DNA from: Henricia sp. BOLD:AAB3569 | Lineage: Eukaryota; Echinodermata; Asteroidea; Spinulosida; Echinasteridae | Length of the DNA: 64,000 bases | Direction of reading: 5' to 3' | Assembly: GCA_037783545.1 (NCBI GenBank) | Contig: JBBELK010000011.1 | Coordinates: forward strand, 496,001 to 560,000 | Part shown: piece after piece, positions 35,001 through 41,518 of the stretch | How the letters are laid out: every line of letters starts with the position of its first letter | Position numbering within the stretch: position 1 is the first letter of the stretch | Position numbers and translations under genes: made by a program | Notes under the pieces: generated by a model | Told to the model about the DNA's origin: nothing | Databases searched by the model: none | What the model saw: only the letters and a program-made list of their open reading frames with translations

Positions 35001-38000
35001 AACGCTGCGTGGTTTGACTAGCTAGTCTGACTAGAGGAACCAAGCTCCGTGGGTAGGTTAGTCTAGTCGCCCGCCTGCCCAAACTTGCTGCAAGTTGTTC
35101 GCGGGTCATTTTTAAAATGGCGTGCGCGACATGAAAGATGACAGACGATGAAAAATAACAAATCAATTGCACCTTTCGTGGTTTTCTCCCTTATCACTGG
35201 CGATACACAATCAATGGCAACGTGTCACATTTCCTCAACAAATTTGGTAAGCAGCGGAGAGCCACATTACAACGTCGCGACGGTACGACTGCTGTGACTG
35301 TGGGCGCCGCCATCTTGACAATGTATTTTGGCAAACAATCCATTCCACATTTGAGCAAACGTTGGCGCCAACGTTAACAAACCGTTCGCGTGTTTGAAAC
35401 GCAGCCCTGACCTAGCAATTTATGTACAGCGTTTTCGAAATTTCCAATTGATTTTAATAATGCATAACATTTGGCTTTTTTGCAGATGATGGAAGTGCAG
35501 ATGCTAAGGAGTTACTACCACTATATATTTACGTCTCTGGTATGTATAATGAGTTGTGATTTGATTGCAGAGCACTCCATGGAAATTTAACTGACGTTTA
35601 CTTTCACTGGCATCTGTCTAAAGTCCATGACTAAGCAATAACATTGATCGAAACAGACTGGTGGTAAAAGGGCAAGTGATATATATTAATGGACTTTGGG
35701 AGCAGGCAAACGATTTGAAACTACATAAATTTAAGTGCGTTTGTTAAATAGAGTCAAATGAATTTGTTAGTGTGCCCCTACCAAAACGATATCTTGCTAG
35801 TCTTCATTCAAGCTCATTTTTACCTTCAAACAGGATCTAGCTATTCTAAACATGACCCGGTATACTGGGGACGCCGTCAACATCACGGTACTACATTTAT
35901 ACGACACGAAGAGCGTCTCGTATCGCAAAGTATCATCCGAATGGCGGGCCAGGTTCCCGGATGCAGACACCGATCCATTGGCTAAAGGCTTAACGGTGAG
36001 ATATAGGCTATGTTTGAATTGGCCATGTCCGATTGAACTGGCCAGATAATTGTACACATAAATCACATGTGGGTAGCCCACAAGGAGGAATTTTGCTCTA
36101 ATCGTGGGGACGTAGTCACGTGACTTCGTGAACTGACCCAAATGTCCGGGATGAGATATGCAGTACAGTTTTTACTGTACTGCTTCTATATCTAGTTCTG
36201 TGTCACTGCATAGAACCATGAGTAAACGTTAATGGAGCATGACGTCACCATGGCTACTCTATAACTATTTCCTCTGCATGAGTCTGTCTTCATTTATCTA
36301 TTTTATTGACCTATTTATCTCCCAGAATGAAGCAGCCCTGATGTATGATGCGGTCAGCGTGATGGCCAAAGCGTTGACCAGTATGGACATCGGCCGGAAT
36401 ATGACGGTTCAGAGTTTATCTTGCTTCAGCAGTCACAAGAAATCCTGGAATGACGGGCTGACCTTTTTCAACTATCTCAAAAGCGTATGTATCACTTCTC
36501 GTACATGACATGTATTCACGAAGGAGTAGAAGTCTCAGCCTCTGATTTTAGTTTAGATAGTTGAAAATCTTTAAGCATTGCAGCGTAATATCATGCTAAA
36601 CACCTCTTGACCACGTGTGTTTTCCTCAAAAGATTTCTCTTGCTGGGGACATTGGGGTTTTCTTTGCAATACAGGTACATGCAATACCGTATAGTACATG
36701 GCATAAAGGACCTTGATTGCAATCAAGACAGTCTTTCTGGATTTATCAGTTTATGTTCACTTCGACGTCACATTATTTGTTTCTGACCTATGACCCCAGG
36801 TTGACCTAAGAGACGGCCTGACTGGTCACGTGAGATTCGGTTACTATGGTGAGAGGGCCAATCCGAAAATCTTCATCTCTGAGCTGACTGACGCCAATGG
36901 TTTAGAGCAGAGGGGATTCTGGACACCAGACGAAGGCGCGTACTTGCAACCACGTGACACCACGCTAATTACCAACAATGCATCATTCCACAACAGGACA
37001 CTCATTGTCACTACAATATTGGTAAGTTACAGTTCATCTAAAAAAGTCAAACTCTCCTAATCCTCTTATTCCTTAAGAGATTTCCCTGGGGATTTCCCTC
37101 CCACTTTTAAAACTCATGCTTCTCCTTCATCATCTCAGGTTGATAATAAAGTAAGTGTAATGCTAGCACCGTATAGTTGATGGCATAAAGGGCTTTAGCT
37201 TCCGAGGTTGTCATAAAAATAGCAACTACAAGATCAAATCATGTCAACTCAAAGTGATTCCCCATTCCCGCCAAAAATATAGCAAATTAGCACATCGTTT
37301 TTGTCTGTTTCTTGTGTAACTTTAGGAACAGCCCTACATCATGCGTCGGGACACCAAGGACGGCGTGGTGTTCACAGGAAACGACCGTTACTATGGTTAC
37401 TGCATTGAGTTGTTGGAAGCCATCTCTAAGATTGTTGATTTCAAATACAAGATTGTGGAGGTGGCAGACAATGAATACGGCAAAGAACGGGAGGATAAAT
37501 CATGGAGTGGGATGGTTGGCCAGCTTGTTGAGAGGGTAAGACGTTTCGTTGCTGGCTTGTTTGTTGCGATTAGTCTGTTCGAATTCGTTTGCTTCCGTTC
37601 GGAGTTGTTTGGTTCCGTTCGGAGTTTTTTTTTGGTTCGAATTCATTTGATTCCGTTTGATTTCTGTTGTTTCCGTTTAGATTTGTTTCTTTCTTTTCCG
37701 ATTCGTTTCTTTCCGTTCCTATTCGTTTGGTTCCGTTCGATTTCTTTTGTTTCAGTTCGGATTCGTTCGTTTCCGTTCCGTTTAATAAGTTTGTGTGTTT
37801 TGTTCGGGTGTAGTCTAAAGATAATTAAATGCGTATGTTATTTTCTCGCACCTCGCAGAAAGCAGATCTTGCCGTGGCGCCTCTGACCATTACATACAGC
37901 CGGGAGCAAGTGATAGATTTCTCCAAACCCTATATGCATCTGGGCATCACCATCTTGTACCGAAGCCCGGAACCTCAGAATCCCGGCGTTTTCTCCTTCC

Positions 38001-40345
38001 TCAACCCTCTCTCATTCGATGTCTGGCTCTACGTGGTCCTGGCGTTCTTCCTCGTCAGCATCACCCTCTTCCTCCTGGCCCGGTTCAGCCCCTATGAGTG
38101 GTACAACTCGCACCCCTGCAACCCGGAGTATGACGAAGTCCAGAATCAATTCAACCTCACGAACTGCCTGTGGTTCTCGTTCGGTGGCCTGATGCAGCAA
38201 GGTTCTGAAGTCAACCCTAGAGCCTTCTCCACCCGAGTCCTGAGCGGGTTCTGGTGGTTCTTCTCGCTCATTCTTGTCTCGTCTTACACCGCCAACTTGG
38301 CTGCTTTCCTCACGGTCGAGAGGATGGTATCCCCTATTGGAAACGCTGACGATCTGACCAAACAAACGGAGATAGAGTACGGGACGAGAAGCGGAGGTTC
38401 CACGGAAACATTTTTCAAAGTGAGTATATGCTCAGTGAAAAAGTAGGACGTTAAAATTATATTGTATCATAGATATTTCTGCTCATTGCACAAAAATATA
38501 TCACTGCATTTTTAACAAATGCACAGTGCCTTCTTATATCACTGCATAAAAATACATTAGTGCCGTTTTTAACACTCCACAAACTGTCCTCTCTTCCACA
38601 GCGCTCAAAAATCCCCACCTACCAGAGAATGTACGAGTTTATGAGTTCTCGACCGCACGTCTTGGCGAGTACTTACGACGAAGGAATTAAGAGAGTTCTC
38701 ACGTCGAAGAATTACGCCTTCCTCTTAGAGTCCACAACAGCGGAGTTTCGAGTCTCGCAACATTGCAAGAACCTGACGTTAATCGGGGGGTTGTTGAACT
38801 CGAGAAGCTACGGCATTGGCACGCCCCTGGGTGAGTAAATTGTCGTTATCTTTATTCGTTTAATCCCCGAAACGAATATGGTTGCTGAAGATTCGCCGAC
38901 GTTAGTCGTTGCCCTCCTGTAGCCAACTCGGAGGTACTTAAACACGAAGAGGTAGGAGGAAAGGCCCCTTCGAACGTGTGGAGAAGCCCTCATAATCAAG
39001 CAGGGACCGATAATCCAATCCACATACTGACCTGGACATGATTCGAACCCAAGACACAGACGTATGAAAGGGCCAATATGCCAACCTGATTTCTGCAGCA
39101 AACAGTTATGATTTTGTCTTTGGTCTTTTGCTATAAATTTCGACGCAATACCAACTAGATCACCGCGCCTCTAAACAGACCCTTGATCACAACATTTGCG
39201 TTTTGTCTTCGTTATTGTAGGTTCTGGTCTCCGAGATGACATCACCAAAGCCATCTTGAGCCTACAGGAACAGGAGACCCTCTTAAGACTTAAGACGAAG
39301 TACTGGAAGACGAGCAACTGTCAGGCCAACAGCAACCAGAAGGAGGATGCCAACGAACTAGGAGTCAAGAACATCGGAGGCATCTTCCTGGTTCTTATCT
39401 CAGGCTTGGTAGCTGGAATAATGGCGGCGTTTGCTGAATTCGTCTGGAAATCAAGGCAAAATGCGACGCTGGACAGTGTGAGTAGGGGATTCCCATCACA
39501 TACCAATGTTGTGCTGTCGTTTAATTGACCCTTAAACAGCAGTAAAGCTGTTGTGTCTACCAATTGCAATGTTGTTGCCTTCTTGAAAAATGTATTTAAA
39601 AATGGTCATCCGTTACTAATGCTGTACTTTCTGATGTTTCAAATAAAACCAAACCAAAACCAAAACACAAATGAACAAAAGGGAGGCAATGTATTCAGAG
39701 CTACATAAGGCAAAATGGGATATAGTTTTCCTTTTTAATATTTGCCAGCAGCGTGAACAAAAGTAAATGAGCGCGAGTCTGGGTGAAATGTGACGTCAGG
39801 CTGACGTCAGCAGGGGCGGATCCAGGGGAGCGTAGGGGGCGCACGCCCCCCCCCCCCCCCCCTTTTCAATTTTTAAAAAAAAAAAATCTACTTTTTGTGC
39901 AAGCTTTTCCTGCTTAAAGTGGTTAAATGTTGCCCCAGATCGCACCACAGAGCATCTAGAATCCATCTAGAAGCTGTTAGGGCTTCGCGCTACGCGCTCA
40001 CTATTTCATTGTCATCAGCATTTCATGCTTAAAACTTTCACGCTCCCCCCTTTTCAAAATCCTGGATCCGCCCCTGGTCAGAGCGATATAGTCTTCACAG
40101 CAATCAGGGAATACCAACAAATCGAATTCTATAGTACTAAGAATAGTTAATTAATGTTTGACTTTGTTTTCTCTCAACAGAAATCCCTCTGTGGCGAGAT
40201 GATGGCAGAACTAAGATTTGCATGTCGCTGCAACAAGCGACGTTCAAGTAAACCCGTCATAGAACACAAGTACATACCCACAGCACCGTTTCCTTCACAT
40301 GGAGTGAATGGACAAGCCATTCAGATGGCAGATACCATTGCGTGA
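7933..40345 (+). CDS. GRIK: Kainate-type ionotropic glutamate receptor subunit, 13 coding exons
   Basis: Spliced gene with exons 7933-8029, 23137-23295, 32352-32606, 33230-33411, 35486-35539, 35834-35995, 36326-36484, 36800-37021, 37326-37535, 37859-38419, 38602-38830, 39221-39477 and 40181-40345. All introns are GT/AG and all phases join, giving 903 residues, close to vertebrate GluK2 (about 908). Order: signal peptide (1-26), amino-terminal domain (about 30-415), S1 (about 420-545), M1 (554-575), pore loop with Q613 at the Q/R site, M3 with SYTANLAAF (642-650), S2, M4 (816-837), cytoplasmic tail (838-903). Glutamate-contact residues are present: P508, T510, R515, S681, T682, E730. C742 and C797 match the conserved S2 disulfide. 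By family knowledge it forms a tetrameric glutamate-gated cation channel in neuronal membranes. The tail length and C-terminus favour GluK1-3 over GluK4/5; exact orthology is not resolvable here. The start codon is preceded by an in-frame TAG at 7924. Confidence 0.97.
9644..9669. repeat. Perfect 11-bp-stem hairpin
   Basis: ATTTTCGGCCA, loop AAAC, TGGCCGAAAAT. The stem is perfect. It is not followed by a T-run on either side, so it does not resemble a terminator, and no neighbouring element is recognised. Confidence 0.8.
10332..10391. repeat. 20-bp imperfect tandem repeat
   Basis: About three copies of GATCTAAGATGGATAGGG with small changes (GAATATGAGATCTAAG at the left, GAGGATCTATAG at the right). 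Non-coding, within intron 1. Confidence 0.75.
15595..15820. mobile_element. Tc1-like non-autonomous element, decayed right end
   Basis: Starts after a TA at 15593 with CAGTTGAAGTCAGAAGTATA and is closely similar to the element at 31254-31406. It keeps about 80 bp of internal sequence (about 15703-15780) that the other copy lacks. The right end diverges after GTACATGTATTTATACTT. It encodes no transposase. Confidence 0.7.
17541..18651. mobile_element. Foldback element with ACTGTT/AACAGT dyad arrays
   Basis: Left end CACTGTAAAAAATTG and right end TTTTTTTAACAGTG form an imperfect terminal inverted repeat. Both flanks of the element (about 17541-17830 and 18330-18651) are packed with ACTGT or CTGTT words and their complements, often as small hairpins such as TACTGTTTAAAAACAGTA. 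The centre looks unique. No transposase frame is visible. Related in design to the two nested elements at 20866-22434. Confidence 0.65.
19660..19880. repeat. 82-bp tandem repeat, about 2.7 copies
   Basis: The word TTTATCAGCTATTAGTTTCC starts at 19663, 19745 and 19827, giving an exact 82-bp period. Units share a GGCCGCAGCGG centre and a GCAACAATTAAGCAAAAT tail. The third copy is cut short. Non-coding. Confidence 0.9.
20941..21056. repeat. 58-bp tandem duplication inside the foldback element
   Basis: Two near-identical 58-bp copies, starting ATAGTGCTATAATAACACTT at 20941 and again at 20999, each with the dyad CACCATAATTGGTG. This is direct evidence that dyad units multiply within the element. 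Confidence 0.9.
21316..22076. mobile_element. Nested foldback element with GGTGTTAA/TTAACACC dyads
   Basis: Ends TACACTGCAAAAAACGCGGT (then GTTAAA) at 21316-21341 and 22051-22076 are inverted with one mismatch in 26. The interior is filled with GGTGTTAA and TTAACACC, many as short hairpins (for example GGTGTTAAATTTAACACC near 21765). Two diverged copies of a longer unit lie at about 21851-21913 and 21976-22038. It sits inside the 20866-22434 element, so it inserted later. Confidence 0.85.
22730..23027. repeat. Dispersed repeat, copy 1 (intron 1)
   Basis: Closely similar to 35129-35408, including the word GTGACTGTGGGCGCCGCCAT and the ending ACAAACCGTTCGCG. Small indels separate the copies. 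The left part differs from copy 2, so this copy is probably truncated or rearranged. It ends about 110 bp before exon 2. Confidence 0.8.
23137..23295 (+). CDS. GRIK: GRIK exon 2: amino-terminal domain, first strand and helix
   Basis: Residues 33-85. It begins with Gly-Gly-Leu-Phe-Asp-Ala-Gly and contains [13 protein letters not shown], the equivalent of AFRFAVNTINRN in vertebrate GluK2, then a Gly-Asp-Ser-Phe segment like Tyr-Asp-Ser-Phe of the family. The acceptor AG is at 23135-23136 and the donor GTGAGT starts at 23296; both ends are phase 1. One Asn-Ser-Ser glycosylation sequon is present. A TGACGTCA word (23246-23253) falls inside the coding sequence. Confidence 0.95.
24623..25048 (-). 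other. Unassigned 141-codon antisense open frame
   Basis: The longest open frame outside the receptor and satellite. The predicted peptide has a charged middle and one hydrophobic, possibly membrane-spanning stretch near the C-terminus (about residues 114-131). I recognise no family, and no splice partners or promoter are evident. It lies in intron 2 on the opposite strand and may be chance or part of an old repeat. Confidence 0.15.
27835..27975 (+). mobile_element. Retroposon (SINE or LINE 3' tail) fragment
   Basis: Contains GCAATGGACTGGAATCCCAT followed by CCAGG, a GAGTAGCGTTGCTCCTGG hairpin, then CATTGAAACCGGGAATGAG and CACCGGCC-like GTACCGGCCGTAAGAGCC. I recall this order (GGACTGG-ATCCCATCCAGG, then GAAACCGGGATAAGCACCGGCC) as a common retroposon tail in fish, molluscs and invertebrate deuterostomes. 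The family cannot be named from sequence alone. Confidence 0.5.
29115..29147 (-). repeat. C-rich tract, G-quadruplex candidate on the - strand
   Basis: CCCCACCCCTCCCCCCTCCC and further CCCCCC blocks separated by single T or A. The complementary strand has more than four G-runs of 4 or more with loops of one base, which fits the G-quadruplex pattern. Confidence 0.8.
31254..31406. mobile_element. Tc1-like MITE flanked by TA
   Basis: 153 bp between TA dinucleotides (31252-31253 and 31407-31408). The left end CAGTTGAAGTCAGAAGTATA and the right end, read in reverse complement, CAGTGGAAGTCAAAAGTATA, form a terminal inverted repeat of about 24 nt. The CAGTTGAAGTC start and TA target are hallmarks of Tc1-like transposons (Sleeping Beauty ends begin the same way). 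It is internally deleted relative to the 15595 copy. Confidence 0.85.
32352..32606 (+). CDS. GRIK: GRIK exon 3: amino-terminal domain
   Basis: Residues 86-170. It contains [19 protein letters not shown], matching the Gly-Val-Ala-Ala-Ile-Phe-Gly-Pro signature of kainate receptors, then a Thr-Arg-Trp motif and the [15 protein letters not shown] strand, equivalent to FFKWKTVTVVYDD. The acceptor is at 32350-32351 and the donor GTACGT at 32607; both boundaries are phase 1. The reading frame stays open for a short way into the intron, so an ORF caller would overrun the true end. Confidence 0.95.
32607..33229 (+). other. GRIK intron 3
   Basis: 623 bp, GTACGT to CTACAG. Overlapping short open frames here are read-through of exon 3 or chance. 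One TGACGTCA at 32934-32941. Otherwise nothing recognised. Confidence 0.9.
33230..33411 (+). CDS. GRIK: GRIK exon 4: amino-terminal domain
   Basis: Residues 171-231. It contains [10 protein letters not shown], equivalent to LIRLQELIKAP in GluK2, then a Lys-Leu-Lys-Val strand, the [10 protein letters not shown] helix (vertebrate PLLKEMKRGK) and HIIIDCRSE (vertebrate HVIFDCSHE). It is too short and phase-shifted for a simple ORF scan to find. The acceptor CTACAG ends at 33229 and the donor GTTAGT starts at 33412. It starts in phase 1 and ends in phase 0. Confidence 0.93.
33412..35485 (+). other. GRIK intron 4
   Basis: 2,074 bp, GTTAGT to TTGCAG. It contains a dispersed repeat (34954-35409) and one TGACGTCA (34155-34162). 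No exon recognised. Confidence 0.9.
34954..35409. mobile_element. Dispersed repeat, copy 2, with short inverted ends
   Basis: The ends CAGGGGCGCGTTCAA and TTGAAACGCAGCCCTG are roughly inverted copies. Its right two thirds match 22730-23027 in intron 1. The left third (about 34970-35090) has CTAGTC/GACTAG words that can pair. Non-coding; no clear target duplication. Confidence 0.65.
35486..35539 (+). CDS. GRIK: GRIK exon 5: 54-nt microexon-like amino-terminal domain exon
   Basis: Only 54 nt (18 residues, 232-249), reading [18 protein letters not shown]. It aligns with AMGMMTEYYHYIFTTL of GluK2, where vertebrate genes also have a 54-nt exon by my recollection of the family structure. The acceptor TTGCAG ends at 35485 and the donor GTATGT starts at 35540; both boundaries are phase 0, so skipping it would keep frame. 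Confidence 0.92.
35834..35995 (+). CDS. GRIK: GRIK exon 6: amino-terminal domain
   Basis: Residues 250-303 in 162 nt. It begins Asp-Leu-Ala-Ile-Leu after the splice (vertebrate Asp-Leu-Phe-Ala-Leu), followed by two glycosylation sequons (Asn-Met-Thr and Asn-Ile-Thr) and a Glu-Trp-Arg helix where GluK2 has EKWSMERLQ. Both boundaries are phase 0; acceptor AACAG, donor GTGAGA. Confidence 0.93.
35996..36325 (+). other. GRIK intron 6 with a perfect 10-bp hairpin
   Basis: 330 bp, GTGAGA to CCCAG. It holds GCAGTACAGT, loop TTTT, ACTGTACTGC (36160-36183), a perfect hairpin of unknown role, and a TGACGTCA at 36240-36247. Confidence 0.9.
36326..36484 (+). CDS. GRIK: GRIK exon 7: amino-terminal domain
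   Basis: Residues 304-356. It starts with [17 protein letters not shown], matching [13 protein letters not shown] of GluK2, one of the most conserved helices of the domain. It carries an Asn-Met-Thr sequon and the Ser-Leu-Ser-Cys segment where GluK2 has SLQCNRHKPW; the Cys and a nearby Lys-Ser-Trp are kept. Both boundaries are phase 0 (acceptor CCCAG, donor GTATGT). Confidence 0.94.
36485..36799 (+). other. GRIK intron 7
   Basis: 315 bp, GTATGT to CCCCAG. Nothing recognised inside. Confidence 0.9.
36800..37021 (+). CDS. GRIK: GRIK exon 8: end of amino-terminal domain and linker into S1
   Basis: Residues 357-430. It contains [20 protein letters not shown] (vertebrate WEGLTGRITFN) and a Gly-Phe-Trp-Thr-Pro-Asp segment (vertebrate GTWDP), and ends with [10 protein letters not shown], which matches NRSLIVTTIL at the start of the ligand-binding domain. 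The acceptor CCCCAG ends at 36799 and the donor GTAAGT starts at 37022; both phase 0. Confidence 0.95.
37022..37325 (+). other. GRIK intron 8
   Basis: 304 bp, GTAAGT to TTTAG. Nothing recognised inside. Confidence 0.9.
37326..37535 (+). CDS. GRIK: GRIK exon 9: S1 half of the ligand-binding domain
   Basis: Residues 431-500. It begins EQPYIM (vertebrate EEPYVL), then [17 protein letters not shown] (vertebrate GNDRFEGYCIDLLRELS) and [11 protein letters not shown] (vertebrate WNGMVRELIDH). The acceptor TTTAG ends at 37325 and the donor GTAAGA starts at 37536; both phase 0. The following intron has no stop codon in this frame, so a simple ORF call runs through it. Confidence 0.96.
37536..37858 (+). 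other. GRIK intron 9, open in frame, with a degenerate pyrimidine-rich repeat
   Basis: 323 bp, GTAAGA to TCGCAG. From about 37578 to 37783 it consists of loosely repeated 19-20-bp units around ATTCGTTTGGTTCCGTTCG. The exon 9 frame has no stop in the whole intron, but 323 is not a multiple of three, so retention would shift frame and terminate at 37884-37886, 28 nt into exon 10. Confidence 0.85.
37859..38419 (+). CDS. GRIK: GRIK exon 10: S1 end, M1, pore loop, M3 and start of S2
   Basis: The largest exon, 561 nt, residues 501-687. It begins [20 protein letters not shown]508, T510 and R515 correspond to the alpha-carboxylate and amine contacts of glutamate receptors (P478, T480, R485 in GluA2). 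M1 is about 554-575. The pore loop holds GGLMQQGSE with CAG at 38195-38197 for Q613, the Q/R position. M3 carries [15 protein letters not shown], the gate signature. G680-S681-T682 is the S2 glutamate-binding turn. Acceptor TCGCAG, donor GTGAGT; both phase 0. Confidence 0.98.
38602..38830 (+). CDS. GRIK: GRIK exon 11: S2 half of the ligand-binding domain
   Basis: Residues 688-763 plus one base. It contains [18 protein letters not shown] (vertebrate KSKISTYDKMWAFMSSRR) and [13 protein letters not shown], where E730 is the conserved carboxylate that binds the ligand amine. C742 would pair with C797 of the next exon; the spacing of 55 equals that of C718/C773 in GluA2. It ends at Tyr-Gly-Ile-Gly-Thr-Pro-Leu-Gly. 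Starts in phase 0 and ends in phase 1. Confidence 0.96.
38831..39220 (+). other. GRIK intron 11
   Basis: 390 bp, GTGAGT to TTGTAG. Mostly occupied by a tRNA-derived SINE-like sequence on the - strand (about 38870-39100). Confidence 0.9.
38870..39100 (-). mobile_element. tRNA-derived SINE-like sequence, antisense in intron 11
   Basis: Read on the - strand, an A-box-like TTGGCATATTGG (about 39077-39088) is followed about 30 nt later by a B box GGGTTCGAATCA (about 39046-39057). Then comes a longer unrelated body reaching about 38870. This is the layout of a tRNA-promoter SINE. No poly-A or simple tail is obvious. The exact ends are uncertain. Confidence 0.55.
39221..39477 (+). CDS. GRIK: GRIK exon 12: end of S2 and transmembrane helix M4
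   Basis: Residues 764-849. It contains [18 protein letters not shown] (vertebrate YRDKITIAILQLQEEGKL), KYWKTSNC with C797, then [20 protein letters not shown] (vertebrate [20 protein letters not shown]), and M4 at about 816-837. It ends ATLDS before donor GTGAGT at 39478. The frame stays open 48 nt into the intron to a TGA (39526-39528), so a shorter alternative C-terminus is conceivable. Confidence 0.95.
39478..40180 (+). other. GRIK intron 12
   Basis: 703 bp, GTGAGT to CAACAG. It contains an AATAAA at 39642-39647, two TGACGTCA words (39791, 39802) and a MITE (39811-40076). Confidence 0.9.
39811..40076. mobile_element. MITE with CAGGGGCGGATCCAGG termini and 5-bp target duplication
   Basis: 266 bp from CAGGGGCGGATCCAGG to its exact reverse complement CCTGGATCCGCCCCTG. 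Both sides are flanked by GTCAG (39806-39810 and 40077-40081), a 5-bp target-site duplication. A 17-base C run is at 39846-39862. Non-coding. This terminal sequence is, to my knowledge, common in cnidarian and other marine invertebrate genomes. Confidence 0.9.
40181..40345 (+). CDS. GRIK: GRIK exon 13: cytoplasmic tail and stop codon
   Basis: Residues 850-903 and TGA at 40343-40345. The tail reads [17 protein letters not shown], matching KRSFCSAMVEELRMSLKC of GluK2, then a basic Asn-Lys-Arg-Arg patch. It ends Met-Ala-Asp-Thr-Ile-Ala, similar to the Glu-Thr-Met-Ala PDZ-binding end of GluK2. The acceptor CAACAG ends at 40180. The start is phase 0, consistent with exon 12. Confidence 0.95.
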   Translation, partial: KSLCGEMMAELRFACRCNKRRSSKPVIEHKYIPTAPFPSHGVNGQAIQMADTIA

Positions 40346-41518
40346 TGGTTGACTGTACCAAAACTTTCATAGAATCTATACAAAACTATCGCAAACATGA
40401 GGTTTTATTCATCGCTGGGCGAATGAACGTCTCATTAAGATACGAGGATTTTATTGAGTGACGGAAATCGAAAGACAGAACGTCAAGGGATTGGAATCGG
40501 AAGAGATCAAGCATTCCCGAACGAGAGATCACGTGATCTTTATTTGTAGCTGAATAAGAGCTGAATGGACAAACGAGACTGGTCAAGAACGCTTATATAA
40601 ATTATTTATCGTTTCCGTGGAGACTATAGGAGTTAGTTTCTTTGCAAAGCTTCGTCTAGTCGTCTACATTTAATTCAAGTTCTGGTCTTCCATATAAGGT
40701 TAAGATACCGTCCCGAAATACTACCATATATCTATTGATTCTACACAGGAATACAAAGCCATGGACAGGACACCAACATCTTTCCAGAAATGTATTGACC
40801 CTCTCAGACTGGGGGCGCATTTAGAATGGACCTTTGAAAGAACTAAAGCTTTAAGGATTGAAGTGCCGGTTGATTTTTGTTCTCGTTTTGGGCCTTAAGA
40901 CCTGAACCAAACGATGGATTGTTGGTTTTGCTGCAGTCGCGTGTTGACATGAGTCGTGGAGATTGGCTTCGGTTACATTAGAGGAAAAGCTTTTGTACAC
41001 CGAGGAATAATGTCTACTTTCAAACATTTATTTTCAAAACTCCATATTCAAGGCTACTCTAGATATACATCTCCAGTCCGGCGAAGGATGCAAGCCAGCT
41101 ATTGGGTTGGTTTCCTTTTGAGTAAAAAAGAAAACAGCAAACAACAGATGAATCCACTCACCCGTTTTGTAGGCGTAAATCTTCAAATTTTGACGAATGT
41201 TTTGAGCACTTTTTATGGTTAATTTTGTTATTGCACCTCACAATAGAGCGGTCTATAATTGACGTCAGCTCTTAGGAATGTCAACACTTGAACTTCCAAA
41301 CTTGTTTCATCAATATGCAAAATAGATATAAAGCGAAAAATTGTAAAACAAATGATGGATGGTGTAGTTCAATTGGTGACGTCATCAGTGCATCACCTCT
41401 TTAATGTAAAGATTTTCAAAGGCTATAGCATCTTATGTTATACCATTGTTGAATATTAAGAGGGAAAATGAAGGTTTTATGCAAGAAGCCAATCACTTTG
41501 GGAACATTTTTATAATGT

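Noticed and set aside
37341-37886. 181-codon frame joining exon 9 and the start of exon 10 without splicing
   Set aside because: The Phe/Arg-rich part is intron 9, which has good donor and acceptor sites; splicing restores a conserved ligand-binding domain.
38012-38365. 117-codon open frame antisense to receptor exon 10
   Set aside because: A shadow of the large, GC-richer exon on the opposite strand; its Glu/Arg-rich product is typical of antisense reading.
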